Source: a virus. From it: a stretch of DNA of 20,390 nucleotides. Position 1 is the stretch's first letter; the number at the start of each line of letters is the position of its first letter. A program made the translations under genes and the position numbers. The notes below the pieces were generated by a model. That model saw nothing but the letters and a program-made list of their open reading frames with translations. It did not search any database and was not told the DNA's origin. The stretch spans positions 1 to 20,390 of the IMG/VR virus record IMGVR_UViG_3300035183_000323; one strand, written 5' to 3'. Shown here piece by piece: positions 7,027 through 13,430 of the stretch.

Positions 7027-7538
7027 CCCAGCACCAGCTCCAAGTCGCCGTTGGCCAGCGTCTGCACCTCCTGCACGTTCAGCCCCTGCGCCAGCGCCTC
7101 CTGCAACACCACCTCCTTGGCGTACTGCTGCATGAGCAGGCCGGCGTCGTGGCCGATCTTCTCGGCCAGGCCGAAGCCGCCGCCCCAGGCGTCCCACTGC
7201 AGCAGGTAGCCGTCCACGCCGTCGCGGCGGCGGCAGACGCCGATCTCGTACGGCAGGTCCTGCATGCCCTGCGCGGTCCACTCGCCGGTGGCCGGGTTGT
7301 AGAACTGCGCGTCATGCGGCACCTCGCGGTCCCGCGCCAGGCGCAGCACGCCGCTGTCGCACTGGCCGGCGTCCTCGCGCGTGAAGCCCTGCGGGAACAC
7401 GTGACCGTGGCCGACGAGGCGGCCGTACCAGCGATATGTCGTCTGGTCAGGCGCGTACTCCAGGCCCAGCGCCTGCGCGGCGCGCACCAGGCACTGCAGG
7501 TCCTTCACCTCGATCTCGATCTGCGCGATGTGGCTCAC
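7023..7538 (-). CDS. DUF1257 (Ycf35-like) family protein, 171 aa
   Basis: The N-terminus SHIAQIEIEVKDLQCLVRAA followed by LGLEY matches the DUF1257/Ycf35 family, which usually begins with a short strand SHF..I.T.I.D and a leucine-rich helix. The middle holds YEIGVCRRRDGVDGYLLQWD and a Gly-rich turn (GGGFGLAEKIG); the end has helix and strand YAKEVVLQEALAQGL..DLELVL, again family-like. The function of Ycf35 is not established; it is named from plastid genomes and is also present in cyanobacteria. The start is GTG 7538 with AGGAGGTAGAC directly upstream, which decides it over the longer frame. The nearby Ycf46-like ATPase and DUF2997 fit a known association. Confidence 0.75.
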   Translation of the reverse strand: MSHIAQIEIEVKDLQCLVRAAQALGLEYAPDQTTYRWYGRLVGHGHVFPQGFTREDAGQCDSGVLRLARDREVPHDAQFYNPATGEWTAQGMQDLPYEIGVCRRRDGVDGYLLQWDAWGGGFGLAEKIGHDAGLLMQQYAKEVVLQEALAQGLNVQEVQTLANGDLELVLG

Positions 7539-7540
7539 GT

Positions 7541-7756
7541 CTACCTCCTGTGGTTGGGGCAGCCGCGCTCGTGCGCGGCGATGCCGTTGAGGACCGCAGC
7601 CTGGCACTGGCTGCAGCGCACGGCGTACGTGCCGGTGCTGCGGTCGTAGGTCGTCAGGTCAAAGCCGGCGGCGCGCAGCTGCGCGCCACGGCTGCGCGGC
7701 GTGCGTCCGCGCGCCGGCCACTGCTGGTGCGCCATCGCTGGCCAGGCGCGCGTCAC
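7541..7756 (-). CDS. Small zinc-finger-like protein, 71 aa
   Basis: The C-terminal half contains C48-x2-C51-x10-H62-x3-C66 with an aromatic/basic strand before it (YDRSTGTYAVRC), a plausible single C2HC zinc finger. The N-terminal 25 residues are basic and Pro/Trp-rich. The GTG at 7756 overlaps the ATPase stop as GTGA; an internal ATG at 7735 would give a 64-aa form and has no better ribosome site. It lies between the AAA+ ATPase and the DUF1257 gene with one to two bases between reading frames. It could be an adaptor or nucleic-acid binder; no closer assignment is possible. Confidence 0.55.
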   Translation of the reverse strand: MTRAWPAMAHQQWPARGRTPRSRGAQLRAAGFDLTTYDRSTGTYAVRCSQCQAAVLNGIAAHERGCPNHRR

Positions 7757-9255
7757 TGCACGCTCACGCGCCGGCCGGCCGCGCGCTGCGGCGCCTTGGC
7801 GGCGGTGGCCATGTAGACGCCGCCGTAGCTGGCGCTCAGGAAGCGGCCGTTGGCGCTATCGCGCAGGCGCTGCACGCCGTCGGGGTCCTGGCTGGTGGCC
7901 GGCACGATCCGCTTCTCGGCCTCGGCCATGGCGCAGGACAGCTCGTAGGCGCGGTCGCAGCAGTCGCGGATGTTCGCGCTGCTCCAGCCCTCGCTGCGCG
8001 CCACGCACTGGTCCAGGTTCGCCGTCAGGTTGCGCCGCTGCAGGTGCAGCGACCAGACGGCGGCGCGCTCCTCTGGGTCGGGCAGGTCGAAGAAGTACGT
8101 GCCCATCGAGAAGCGCCGCCGCAGCTCCGGCGACAGGCTCTCCAGTCTGTTGCAGGTGGCGATGAAGACCGCCCCGGTGCCGGCGATGGCCTCGATCACC
8201 TGCAGCGCGGCGCGCGTGTTGGCCTCCGTGCTGCCCACCGTGCCGCTCTTGAGCGAGCCGAGGTCCAGGCTCACGGTCGGCTTGCCGAAGGTGGCGCCGG
8301 CCGCCGCCGCGACCAGCGTCTTGCCGGTGCCGGGGTGACCGAGGAACAGCAGGCCGCGCGCGCGCATCCGCTCCATCGCGGTGAGCAGCGCCTGGTGGAT
8401 GTACGCGCTGGTGCCGCTGTCGTTGCCGCCGGCCGCGCCGGCCATGCCCTTCTCTACCTCGTCGATGAACACGTAGCAGCTGGCCGGCACCGGCCCGTCC
8501 TGCAGCTGCGACAGCAGCGACTTGATGTGGTGCAGGCCGCCGATCTGCTCGAACGTCGGCCCGCCCCACTCCAGCGTCAGGCCGGGCGTGGCGTTGACGG
8601 CCTGGCGCTTGTGCAGCCACAGCGCGTCCATGTCGTAGCCGCTGCTGCGCAGCGCCAGCGCCATCACCTGCTCGGCGTCGAACGCGGCCAGGCCGCGCGT
8701 GGCCGCCACGACGTTGGGCACCTGGTCCTCGCGCACCGCCAGGTCGGCCGCCGCGCACAGCTCGCGCGCGATGGTCTCAAGCGCCGCGTCGTCCGGCAGC
8801 TTCTCCTCCAGCACCAGCACGTCGTGGCGCAACACCGGCGGCAGCGTGGCGTCGCAGCCGAGCGCCAGCATCATGCGGTGGTTCTGCTTGTACGCCTCGC
8901 GCAGGTTGGCCACGCCTTGCTGCACCGCCGGCACCTGCCAGAACAGGTGCAGGTTCTGCGCGCAGAGCAGGCTGCCAGGCGCCAGGTGCTGCGCGGCCAG
9001 GAGCATGGCCACCGGCTCCTTCGTCATGCGCGCGTCGGCCAGGCCGGCCGCCCGCAGCGCCTCCGGCAGCTCGGCCTGCGCCTTCTCGTTCAGCGGCAGC
9101 AGGCCCTGCTGGCAGTTCCAGGCGACCTTGCTCACGTCGCCGTTGCCCACCTGGTCCAGCACGGCGCGCGTCGCGGCGCCCACGTCCGGCGTGATGAGCG
9201 CCACCAGCGGCACGCTCACCGCGCGCGCCTTCGTTACGGTCTTGATCCACGTCAT
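7753..9255 (-). CDS. Ycf46-like AAA+ ATPase with Walker B preceding Walker A, 500 aa
   Basis: Residues 1-225 resemble the N-terminal domain of Ycf46-type ATPases (PLVALITPDV, VAWNCQQGL, LFWQVPAVQQGVANLREAY, then a LPPVL..VLVLEEKLP segment). FEQIGGLHHIKSLL at 235-248 is the usual entry to the AAA+ core. Normally Walker A follows; here YVFIDEVEKGMAG (261-273, Walker B) and the helix SGTSAYIHQALLTAME come first, then GHPGTGKT (306-313, Walker A), a strand VSLDLGSL, VGSTEANTRAAL, sensor-1 ATCN (366-369), candidate arginine finger R379-R381 and a sensor-2-like WSSANIRDCC (424-433). All key residues are present, so it is likely active. The start ATG has AAGGAGGAG upstream. Confidence 0.85.
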   Translation of the reverse strand: MTWIKTVTKARAVSVPLVALITPDVGAATRAVLDQVGNGDVSKVAWNCQQGLLPLNEKAQAELPEALRAAGLADARMTKEPVAMLLAAQHLAPGSLLCAQNLHLFWQVPAVQQGVANLREAYKQNHRMMLALGCDATLPPVLRHDVLVLEEKLPDDAALETIARELCAAADLAVREDQVPNVVAATRGLAAFDAEQVMALALRSSGYDMDALWLHKRQAVNATPGLTLEWGGPTFEQIGGLHHIKSLLSQLQDGPVPASCYVFIDEVEKGMAGAAGGNDSGTSAYIHQALLTAMERMRARGLLFLGHPGTGKTLVAAAAGATFGKPTVSLDLGSLKSGTVGSTEANTRAALQVIEAIAGTGAVFIATCNRLESLSPELRRRFSMGTYFFDLPDPEERAAVWSLHLQRRNLTANLDQCVARSEGWSSANIRDCCDRAYELSCAMAEAEKRIVPATSQDPDGVQRLRDSANGRFLSASYGGVYMATAAKAPQRAAGRRVSVQ

Positions 9256-9303
9256 GTGCTCCTCCTTGGGTTGTGGCTGCCTGCCTGCGGCTTGCAGCGG
9301 GGT

Positions 9304-9894
9304 TCACTTCTTCGGCGGCGTGCCGGCGGCGAGGCCGGCGCGGCGCGCCACGCGGTTCTTGTTGAACATGGCCACGGCCTGCGCGGTGATCTGCTGGGCG
9401 AAGTCGGCGCCGATCTTCTCGGCCAGCGCCTGCTTCTGCGCCGGGTAGCGCAGCACGTGCGCCGCGCCGGCCCACGACACCAGCATGAGCTCCATGGCCT
9501 GCATCAGCTGGTCCACCATGGCGGCGATGTTCGGGTCGCCAGCCTGGCGGCGGTCCACCACCGCCCGCATCGTGGTGTACGCCTCCTCGGCCAGCGCGCC
9601 GGCGAACGCCAGGCCGTCCTCCAGGTGCACGCAGCGCGCGCTCACGTACTCGTGCGCCTCGCGCCACGTCTGCTCCAGCAGCTGGCCGGCGTCGTTGTCC
9701 GTGCTCGTAACCGGCGACAGCGCGGACTGCTGCAGCGCGTCGCCGGCCGCGCGCGCCAGCTCCGCCAGCTCCGCGCCTGGCGCCATGCCGTTGGTCACGG
9801 CGTCCCACAAGGCGTCCAGCGCGTCCCAGCTCTCGCGCGTCATCAACACGTGCGTCACCTTCTTGCCGCCGTCCTCGCGGGGCACGTTTCTCAT
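9304..9894 (-). CDS. Hypothetical helical protein, 196 aa
   Basis: The N-terminus is basic and polar (VPREDGGKKVTHVLM); the rest is predicted largely alpha-helical, with a long helical pair (IAAMVDQLMQAMELMLVSWA and ALAEKIGADFAQQITAQAVA) and a basic C-terminus ending TPPKK. ATG 9894 overlaps the upstream TGA as ATGA, and GGGAGGA lies close upstream; the much longer frame to 10215 is a shadow. No family was recognised. The gene sits immediately before the AAA+ ATPase in transcription order, so it could supply a substrate or adaptor for it, but that is positional inference. Confidence 0.6.
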   Translation of the reverse strand: MRNVPREDGGKKVTHVLMTRESWDALDALWDAVTNGMAPGAELAELARAAGDALQQSALSPVTSTDNDAGQLLEQTWREAHEYVSARCVHLEDGLAFAGALAEEAYTTMRAVVDRRQAGDPNIAAMVDQLMQAMELMLVSWAGAAHVLRYPAQKQALAEKIGADFAQQITAQAVAMFNKNRVARRAGLAAGTPPKK

Positions 9895-10334
9895 CGGTCC
9901 TCCCATGCGGCCACGGCCGCGTTCTCGCGCTCGGCGTCGAGCCAGTCCTGCAGCTCGGCCGCCGCGTCGTCCTCGCTGAGCAGCGCCGTGCAGTCGGCCA
10001 CTGCCGCCACGCCGCCGGCCATGGCCACGCGCCTGGCCTCCTCCTCCTGCAGCAGCCGGCGGCCGTCGCAGGCGTACAGCACCGGCGAGCAGTGCGGCGG
10101 CGACACCTGCTCCAGGCCGATGTCGATGCGCCAGCCGGCGCTCATGAAGCCGACATCGGGGTCGGCGCTCTCGTACTCGCCGTGCAGGTCGAACGTGCTC
10201 TCGCACACGTGGCACTCGGCGGTGTCGCTGTAGTGGTCCAGGCGCGGCAGCATGCGCGGCCGGCTGGCCTGCAGCGCGCGCAGGCGGTGGTACATCATGG
10301 CCAGCGGCACCGCGCTCCAGTCGATGGTGGTCAC
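9891..10334 (-). CDS. Hypothetical protein, 147 aa
   Basis: The protein begins VTTIDWSAVPLAMMYHRLRA and has a central part with one CxxC pair (C41, C44), H81-C82 and C89, which might bind zinc, followed by an Ala/Glu-rich helical half ending in acidic sequence. The start is GTG 10334, overlapping the upstream TGA as GTGA with GGAGG seven bases before it. No family was recognised. Composition and spacing match the operon. Confidence 0.6.
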   Translation of the reverse strand: MTTIDWSAVPLAMMYHRLRALQASRPRMLPRLDHYSDTAECHVCESTFDLHGEYESADPDVGFMSAGWRIDIGLEQVSPPHCSPVLYACDGRRLLQEEEARRVAMAGGVAAVADCTALLSEDDAAAELQDWLDAERENAAVAAWEDR

Positions 10335-11146
10335 GGCCGCACCTCCTGCTCCATGGCGCGCCAGCGTTCGACCTCCGCGTGCACGGCGTCCAGGCTGAAC
10401 GGCCGCACCACCGGCTCCGCGTCCTGGCGCACCACGCGGCGGCCGAAGCTGTCGAGGAACTGCTGCAGGTCGTTGTCGCACCACGGCGGCACCCAGGCGC
10501 CGCTGCGGCAGACGAACACGGCGTCGATCTCTTGCTCGGGTCCGTTGTGGCCGGCGTCCTGCGCGCTGGAGAACTTGCGCCAGAACGCCTCGTCGCTCTT
10601 GTGCGGCAGCGCCTCGTGGTCGGCGCCGGCCTTGGCCTTGCGGTCGTGGCGGAAGGCCGGATAGCGCCAGTGCAGGCGGCTGCCCTGCACGGCGTGCACG
10701 AACATCCAGTCCTCGCACGTGAACCGCAGCGCGCCGCCTGGCTGCAGGTGGGTATGCGTCCAGGTCATCAGGTCGCCGCCGCTGCGGTAGCAGTCGTGAT
10801 GGGCGTCGTAGAGCCACACGTCGGCCCAGCGGCTGCCGCGCGGCGCCTGCACCAGGCCGGCGCCCGCGTTGCTGTCCTGGTAGTGCACCACCGCGCGGCG
10901 CGACAGCTGGAACCGCTGCGCGAAGGTTTGCCAGCCTGGCTCCATGCCAGGCAGCGGCAGGCCGTGGCGCACGAACGCCGCCGCGCGCATCGGCCACATG
11001 TCGTGAATGAAGAACCGCGTCTCGCGGTGCCCCCAGTCGTACAGCAGCGGCGCCGTGTCCTCGGCACGGCGGTCGCATGCCTCCAGCGGGTTGCGGAACC
11101 AGAAGTCCCAGTCCACCACCAGCAGTGTCCGGTCTCGCTTCGTCAT
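10331..11146 (-). CDS. DAHHD-motif protein, possibly UPF0489/arginase-fold, 271 aa
   Basis: The N-terminus has a buried strand ending in acidic residues, LLVVDWDFWFRNP (8-20). A second strand carries WLYDAHHDCY (D114, H116, D118), like the metal-binding DAHxD motif of arginase/deacetylase-fold enzymes and the related UPF0489 proteins. Other notable segments are DMWPMRAAAFVRHGLPLPG, a QAPRGSRWADV stretch before the DAHHD strand, and RFTCEDWMFVHA. Several metal ligands of true arginases (for example the second DxDxxDP motif) are not evident, so enzymatic activity and metal binding are uncertain. ATG 11146 is preceded by AGGCAGGCAG. The next gene overlaps its stop by four bases. Confidence 0.55.
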   Translation of the reverse strand: MTKRDRTLLVVDWDFWFRNPLEACDRRAEDTAPLLYDWGHRETRFFIHDMWPMRAAAFVRHGLPLPGMEPGWQTFAQRFQLSRRAVVHYQDSNAGAGLVQAPRGSRWADVWLYDAHHDCYRSGGDLMTWTHTHLQPGGALRFTCEDWMFVHAVQGSRLHWRYPAFRHDRKAKAGADHEALPHKSDEAFWRKFSSAQDAGHNGPEQEIDAVFVCRSGAWVPPWCDNDLQQFLDSFGRRVVRQDAEPVVRPFSLDAVHAEVERWRAMEQEVRP

Positions 11147-11163
11147 CTGCCTGCCTTTCTGTG

Positions 11164-11215
11164 GCCGTGGCGCGCAGGCCGCCGTGCTGGCCGTGGCGCG
11201 CAGGCCGCCGTGCTG
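11164..11215. repeat. Perfect 26-bp tandem duplication
   Basis: Two identical 26-base units lie head to tail at 11164-11189 and 11190-11215, in the 93-base gap upstream of the DAHHD-motif gene. Part of the second unit (GCGCAGGCC at 11198-11206) pairs with GGCCTGCGC at 11219-11227, so the transcript could form a strong hairpin. No start codon or coding frame depends on it. It may be a recent slippage event. Confidence 0.9.
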
Positions 11216-11239
11216 GCCGGCCTGCGCACGCCCACCGCC

Positions 11240-11636
11240 TCACGCCGCCTTGCGCGCCTTGCTGGCCTTGGCCTTGCCGCCGGCCAGCTCATGCACCAGC
11301 GCCTTCAGCTCCTCCACCTGCGCCTCCAGCGCCGCGATGCGCGCCGCGCTGCCACCGCCGCCGACCGCGCGCACCACCGTGCTCGGGTCGCCCTGCATGC
11401 GCGCCTTCTCGTCCGTGGTCAGCTCGTTGCGCCGGTACTCCGATCATATCGTCGTCCTCGGCATAGTCTACGGTCGCCCATCGCTCGCTGTCGATCGCCA
11501 GCCGCTGGCGTCGTGCCGCCTGAGTACGCCGGCCAGACGGTGCAGCTCGCATACTATCGCGTGCCCGACGGCATCGTGCGGGTCACTATCGACCACGGCG
11601 AGCCGACAGGTAGCGATACAGGTGTGCGCGCTGCAT
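11240..11636 (-). pseudogene. Coiled-coil protein gene broken by an internal inversion and a frameshift
   Basis: Three pieces look like one protein of about 131 aa. The start (ATG 11636, MQRAHLYRYL) runs into TAG TGA after 16 residues. If bases about 11516-11606 are flipped, the frame continues PPEYAGQTVQLAYYRVPDG, IVRVTIDHGEPT, RRQRLAIDSERWATVDYAED, DDMI. A one-base difference (an extra G within the GG at 11440-11441, minus sense) then separates this from EYRRNELTTDEKARMQGDP and a coiled-coil tail rich in Glu, Ala and Lys, ending at TGA 11240-11242. As the sequence stands, only a 16-aa peptide and possibly a 52-aa C-terminal fragment from ATG 11398 (GAGAAGG upstream) could be made. No family was recognised. 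Confidence 0.6.
11516..11606. other. Apparent ~90-bp inverted segment inside a broken gene
   Basis: The plus strand encodes PPEYAGQTVQLAYYRVPDG and IVRVTIDHGEP, while flanking sense sequence is on the minus strand. Flipping the segment removes two stop codons and joins both flanks in frame. Ten bases at 11512-11521 pair with 11601-11610 at seven positions, a weak inverted repeat, so breakpoints are uncertain by a few bases. Its size is about that of the segment at 5943-6033. Confidence 0.6.
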
Positions 11637-11637
11637 G

Positions 11638-11754
11638 TCAGTCCTCCTCGCTTGCCCAGTCCCACTCGGCGGGCGGGTAGACGCGCACGCACTCGGCGCG
11701 CAGCTCGTCGTAGGTGCAGCCCAGCGCGGCCAGCGCCTCGGCCAGCGGCACCAT
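11638..11754 (-). CDS. Micro-protein, acidic, 38 aa
   Basis: From ATG 11754 the frame reads MVPLAEALAALGCTYDELRA and ends WDWASEED; it looks like a helix followed by an acidic tail. No convincing ribosome site precedes the ATG. The frame is open up to the preceding gene's TGA (11809), so a rare CTG start upstream (54 aa) is possible. Its TGA lies two bases from the ATG of the broken gene, consistent with the operon style. No family was recognised. Confidence 0.4.
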   Translation of the reverse strand: MVPLAEALAALGCTYDELRAECVRVYPPAEWDWASEED

Positions 11755-11808
11755 ATCGGGATCGCCACCGCCGGCGATGTCGATGGCCTGTGGCGGCGGC
11801 AGGCCGCC

Positions 11809-12021
11809 TCAGGCCGCCCACGCCGGCACGTTGAGCAACACCGCCTCGCGCTGGCCGTCCTCGCCGCCATCCCATCGCGGGCTGAGGTCCCAGCCCTCCA
11901 GCTCGGGGTGGTCCTCGACGTACTCGGCCGCGACGGCGGCGAGCACGTCATCGTGGTCCGCGTGCTCGGGGCGGGTCGGGATGCGGATGGTCATATGCGT
12001 GCTGCTGACGGTGGTGGACAT
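11809..12021 (-). CDS. Small hypothetical protein, 70 aa, first gene of leftward operon
   Basis: ATG 12021 has AGGAGG seven bases upstream. The protein starts MSTTVSSTHMTIRIPTRP, is rich in Asp, Glu and His (HADHDDVLAAVAAEYVEDHP), and ends with LLNVPAWAA. No family was recognised. It is the first gene after the leftward promoter at 12082-12110, with about 55 bases of leader, a position often used by regulators or anti-host proteins in phages, though nothing in the sequence shows such activity. Confidence 0.6.
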   Translation of the reverse strand: MSTTVSSTHMTIRIPTRPEHADHDDVLAAVAAEYVEDHPELEGWDLSPRWDGGEDGQREAVLLNVPAWAA

Positions 12022-12081
12022 AGTGCCTCCTGCTGCTGCGTTATGGCCGGCTGGGCTGCCGGCGGGCTTATGCATGCCAAC

Positions 12082-12110
12082 CTTATATGCGATCATTGCA
12101 AAGCTTGCAA
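12082..12110 (-). promoter_or_regulatory. Leftward sigma70-like promoter
   Basis: On the minus strand TTGCAA (12110-12105) is followed by 17 bases and TATAAG (12087-12082), close to the TTGACA/TATAAT consensus. Transcription would start near 12075, about 55 bases before the first leftward ATG at 12021. It should drive the whole minus-strand operon. Confidence 0.65.
12096..12110. promoter_or_regulatory. Palindromic operator candidate
   Basis: TTGCAA-AGC-TTGCAA is a 15-base inverted repeat of two self-complementary hexamers. Its right half is the -35 box of the leftward promoter, so a bound repressor would block that promoter. No repressor gene is evident in the window; the ribbon-helix-helix protein at 14767-15051 is one candidate binder. 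Confidence 0.5.
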
Positions 12111-12123
12111 GAGGTAATATTTG

Positions 12124-12144
12124 CCCGGAATTGCTCGGGTTTTT
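12124..12144 (+). terminator. Weak intrinsic terminator or attenuator
   Basis: CCCGG (12124-12128) pairs with TCGGG (12135-12139) around the loop AATTGC, followed by five T residues (12140-12144). The stem is only five pairs, one of them G-U, so termination would be partial. It stands between the control palindrome and the rightward operon and would affect rightward transcription. Confidence 0.4.
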
Positions 12145-12283
12145 GGACGGCTTGAACGGCCCGGCGGCGCGGCGCTATAGGCTCGACGCCGCCGGCTACC
12201 AGGCGCCAGGCCGGCGGCAGGCGGTGCGGCGTCCGGTCGTGGGGGCCGGCGGCGGTGGCATGGTGCCTGGTGGGGTGCGGCAT

Positions 12284-12317
12284 GCAGGCAGGCAGCAGCG
12301 GCAGGCAGGCAGCAGCG
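12284..12317. repeat. 17-bp tandem duplication
   Basis: The unit GCAGGCAGGCAGCAGCG occurs twice in a row at 12284-12300 and 12301-12317. It is itself built from GCAGG/CAGC motifs, so slippage is a simple explanation. It lies about 120 bases before the replication gene start. Confidence 0.85.
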
Positions 12318-12434
12318 GCAACGGTCGCGCGCGGCGCGGCGCGCCAGCGGTGCGACCAGGTGGCGGCGGCAGCCGGTGGCGGTGGTGGCCACCAGGTGAC
12401 AGGCCGGCGGCGGCCGGTGTAGAGGGCGCAGCGG

Positions 12435-13430
12435 ATGGCACGCAGGCAGCCGCGCGCAATGTTGCTCCACTTCGGGGATCTGGTGACCGCCACGTTGCCG
12501 TGGTCCACCACGGAGGTCGGCGCGTACGTCCTCCTGCTCGGCGCCATGTGGGCGGCCGGCGGCAAGGTGCGCGACGACGAGCGCGAGTTCGCGCGCATCG
12601 TGCGCCTGCGCGGCGACGCGCTGCAGCGCGTGCGCGCCAGGTTGCTCGATGGACCGGACGCGCCGGTGCAGCGCGTGGACGGCTGGCTGACGCAGCGGCG
12701 CCTGGTGGAGGAACTGGAGCACTCGCGCGCCAGCTTCGAGCGCCTGTCGCAGGCCGGCCAGCGCGGCGCCAAGGCGCGGTGGGGCGCTGGCGGAAAACGT
12801 ACCTCCAAGGTGGATCTTGGAATGACCACTTCCGCGCACTCCAAAGCTGCGCAAGTGCGCGACAACGCTGCAGGCGACGATGGCGAGGCCATTGCCAATC
12901 GGATGGCAGGGAAGGGAAGGGGTATTACAAGACAGCAGCAGGCTTCTGGTTCCCAGGCGCTACCTGGCATGAGCAGCATCCATGGAACGACAGGAAACGT
13001 AGGACATGAACAGCCGTCTTGTAACGGGAACCAGCCCGACGCTGCGCCGCCACGCGCCACGTGGCTGACGCCCTACTGCACGGCGTTCGAGGAGATCATG
13101 GGCGGCGTCGCGCCTGCCAAGCAACTGGCGGCCGTGATCGCGCCGGTGGTCCAACAGCTGCAGCGCGCCGGCAACGAGGTGGCCGACGCGCGCGAGCTGG
13201 CGCTGGTGCGCTGGCGCGGCTGGCTGCGCGGCGCGGTCGGGCGGCCGTACAACCTGCACCACTTCACGCAGACCCACGGCCAGTACGCGCAGGCCGTGGC
13301 CACCACGCCGGCCGCGCGCACCGGCACTCGCACCGCAGCGCAAACGACCGCCGACGCTGTCCGCGAGGCACTGCAACGAACCCCGGGCGGCCCCAACGCA
13401 GCAGCAGCAGGAGGGAAGCGACATGGATAG
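12435..13430 (+). CDS. DUF1376-type phage replication protein, 331 aa
   Basis: Residues 9-118 match the DUF1376 domain found in phage replication-initiator-like proteins: LLHFGDLVTATLPWSTTEVG, AYVLLLGAMWAAGG, then charged helices, and the closing QRGAKARW near 110. The middle (about 120-200) is low-complexity, less GC-rich and probably a linker. The C-terminal half (about 205-290) has WLTPYCTAFEEIMGG and LALVRWRGWLRGAVGRPYNL, a helical module of the kind that contacts helicase or loader in DnaD/DnaT-like proteins. ATG 12435 has only a weak GAGGG site; ATG 12459 is an alternative. It opens the rightward operon, and the stop (TAG) overlaps the next gene. Confidence 0.75.
   Translation: MARRQPRAMLLHFGDLVTATLPWSTTEVGAYVLLLGAMWAAGGKVRDDEREFARIVRLRGDALQRVRARLLDGPDAPVQRVDGWLTQRRLVEELEHSRASFERLSQAGQRGAKARWGAGGKRTSKVDLGMTTSAHSKAAQVRDNAAGDDGEAIANRMAGKGRGITRQQQASGSQALPGMSSIHGTTGNVGHEQPSCNGNQPDAAPPRATWLTPYCTAFEEIMGGVAPAKQLAAVIAPVVQQLQRAGNEVADARELALVRWRGWLRGAVGRPYNLHHFTQTHGQYAQAVATTPAARTGTRTAAQTTADAVREALQRTPGGPNAAAAGGKRHG

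Larger units (their letters stand above)
12022..12434. other. Divergent intergenic control region
   Basis: This 413-base stretch separates the two operons and holds no convincing gene. The left part (12060-12145) is the most AT-rich sequence nearby and carries a leftward promoter, a palindrome and a hairpin with a T-run. The right part (12145-12434) is extremely GC-rich with G-runs, a duplicated 17-bp unit and polypurine/GGC-rich tracts. A frame of about 45 codons starting near 12283 looks like low complexity. The region could also include a replication origin, because the first rightward gene is a replication protein, but no AT-rich unwinding element or iterons beyond the two units are seen. 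Confidence 0.7.

Noticed and set aside
8044-10233. 729-codon plus-strand open frame
   Set aside because: It is antisense to the AAA+ ATPase and neighbours, with Arg/Gln/His/Leu low-complexity composition and no motif.
12096-12123. Rightward promoter TTGCAA...TAATAT
   Set aside because: The spacing from TTGCAA (12096-12101) to TAATAT (12115-12120) is 13 bases, too short for sigma70; with a 16-base spacer the -10 would be a poor TATTTG.
12283-12420. Short plus-strand frame of about 45 codons in the control region
   Set aside because: It is low-complexity Ala/Gly/Arg/Gln over a tandem repeat, with no ribosome site.
12083-13060. 325-codon minus-strand open frame over the DUF1376 gene
   Set aside because: The plus strand has the recognisable DUF1376 domain; the minus reading is Pro/Arg/Ser-rich without motifs.
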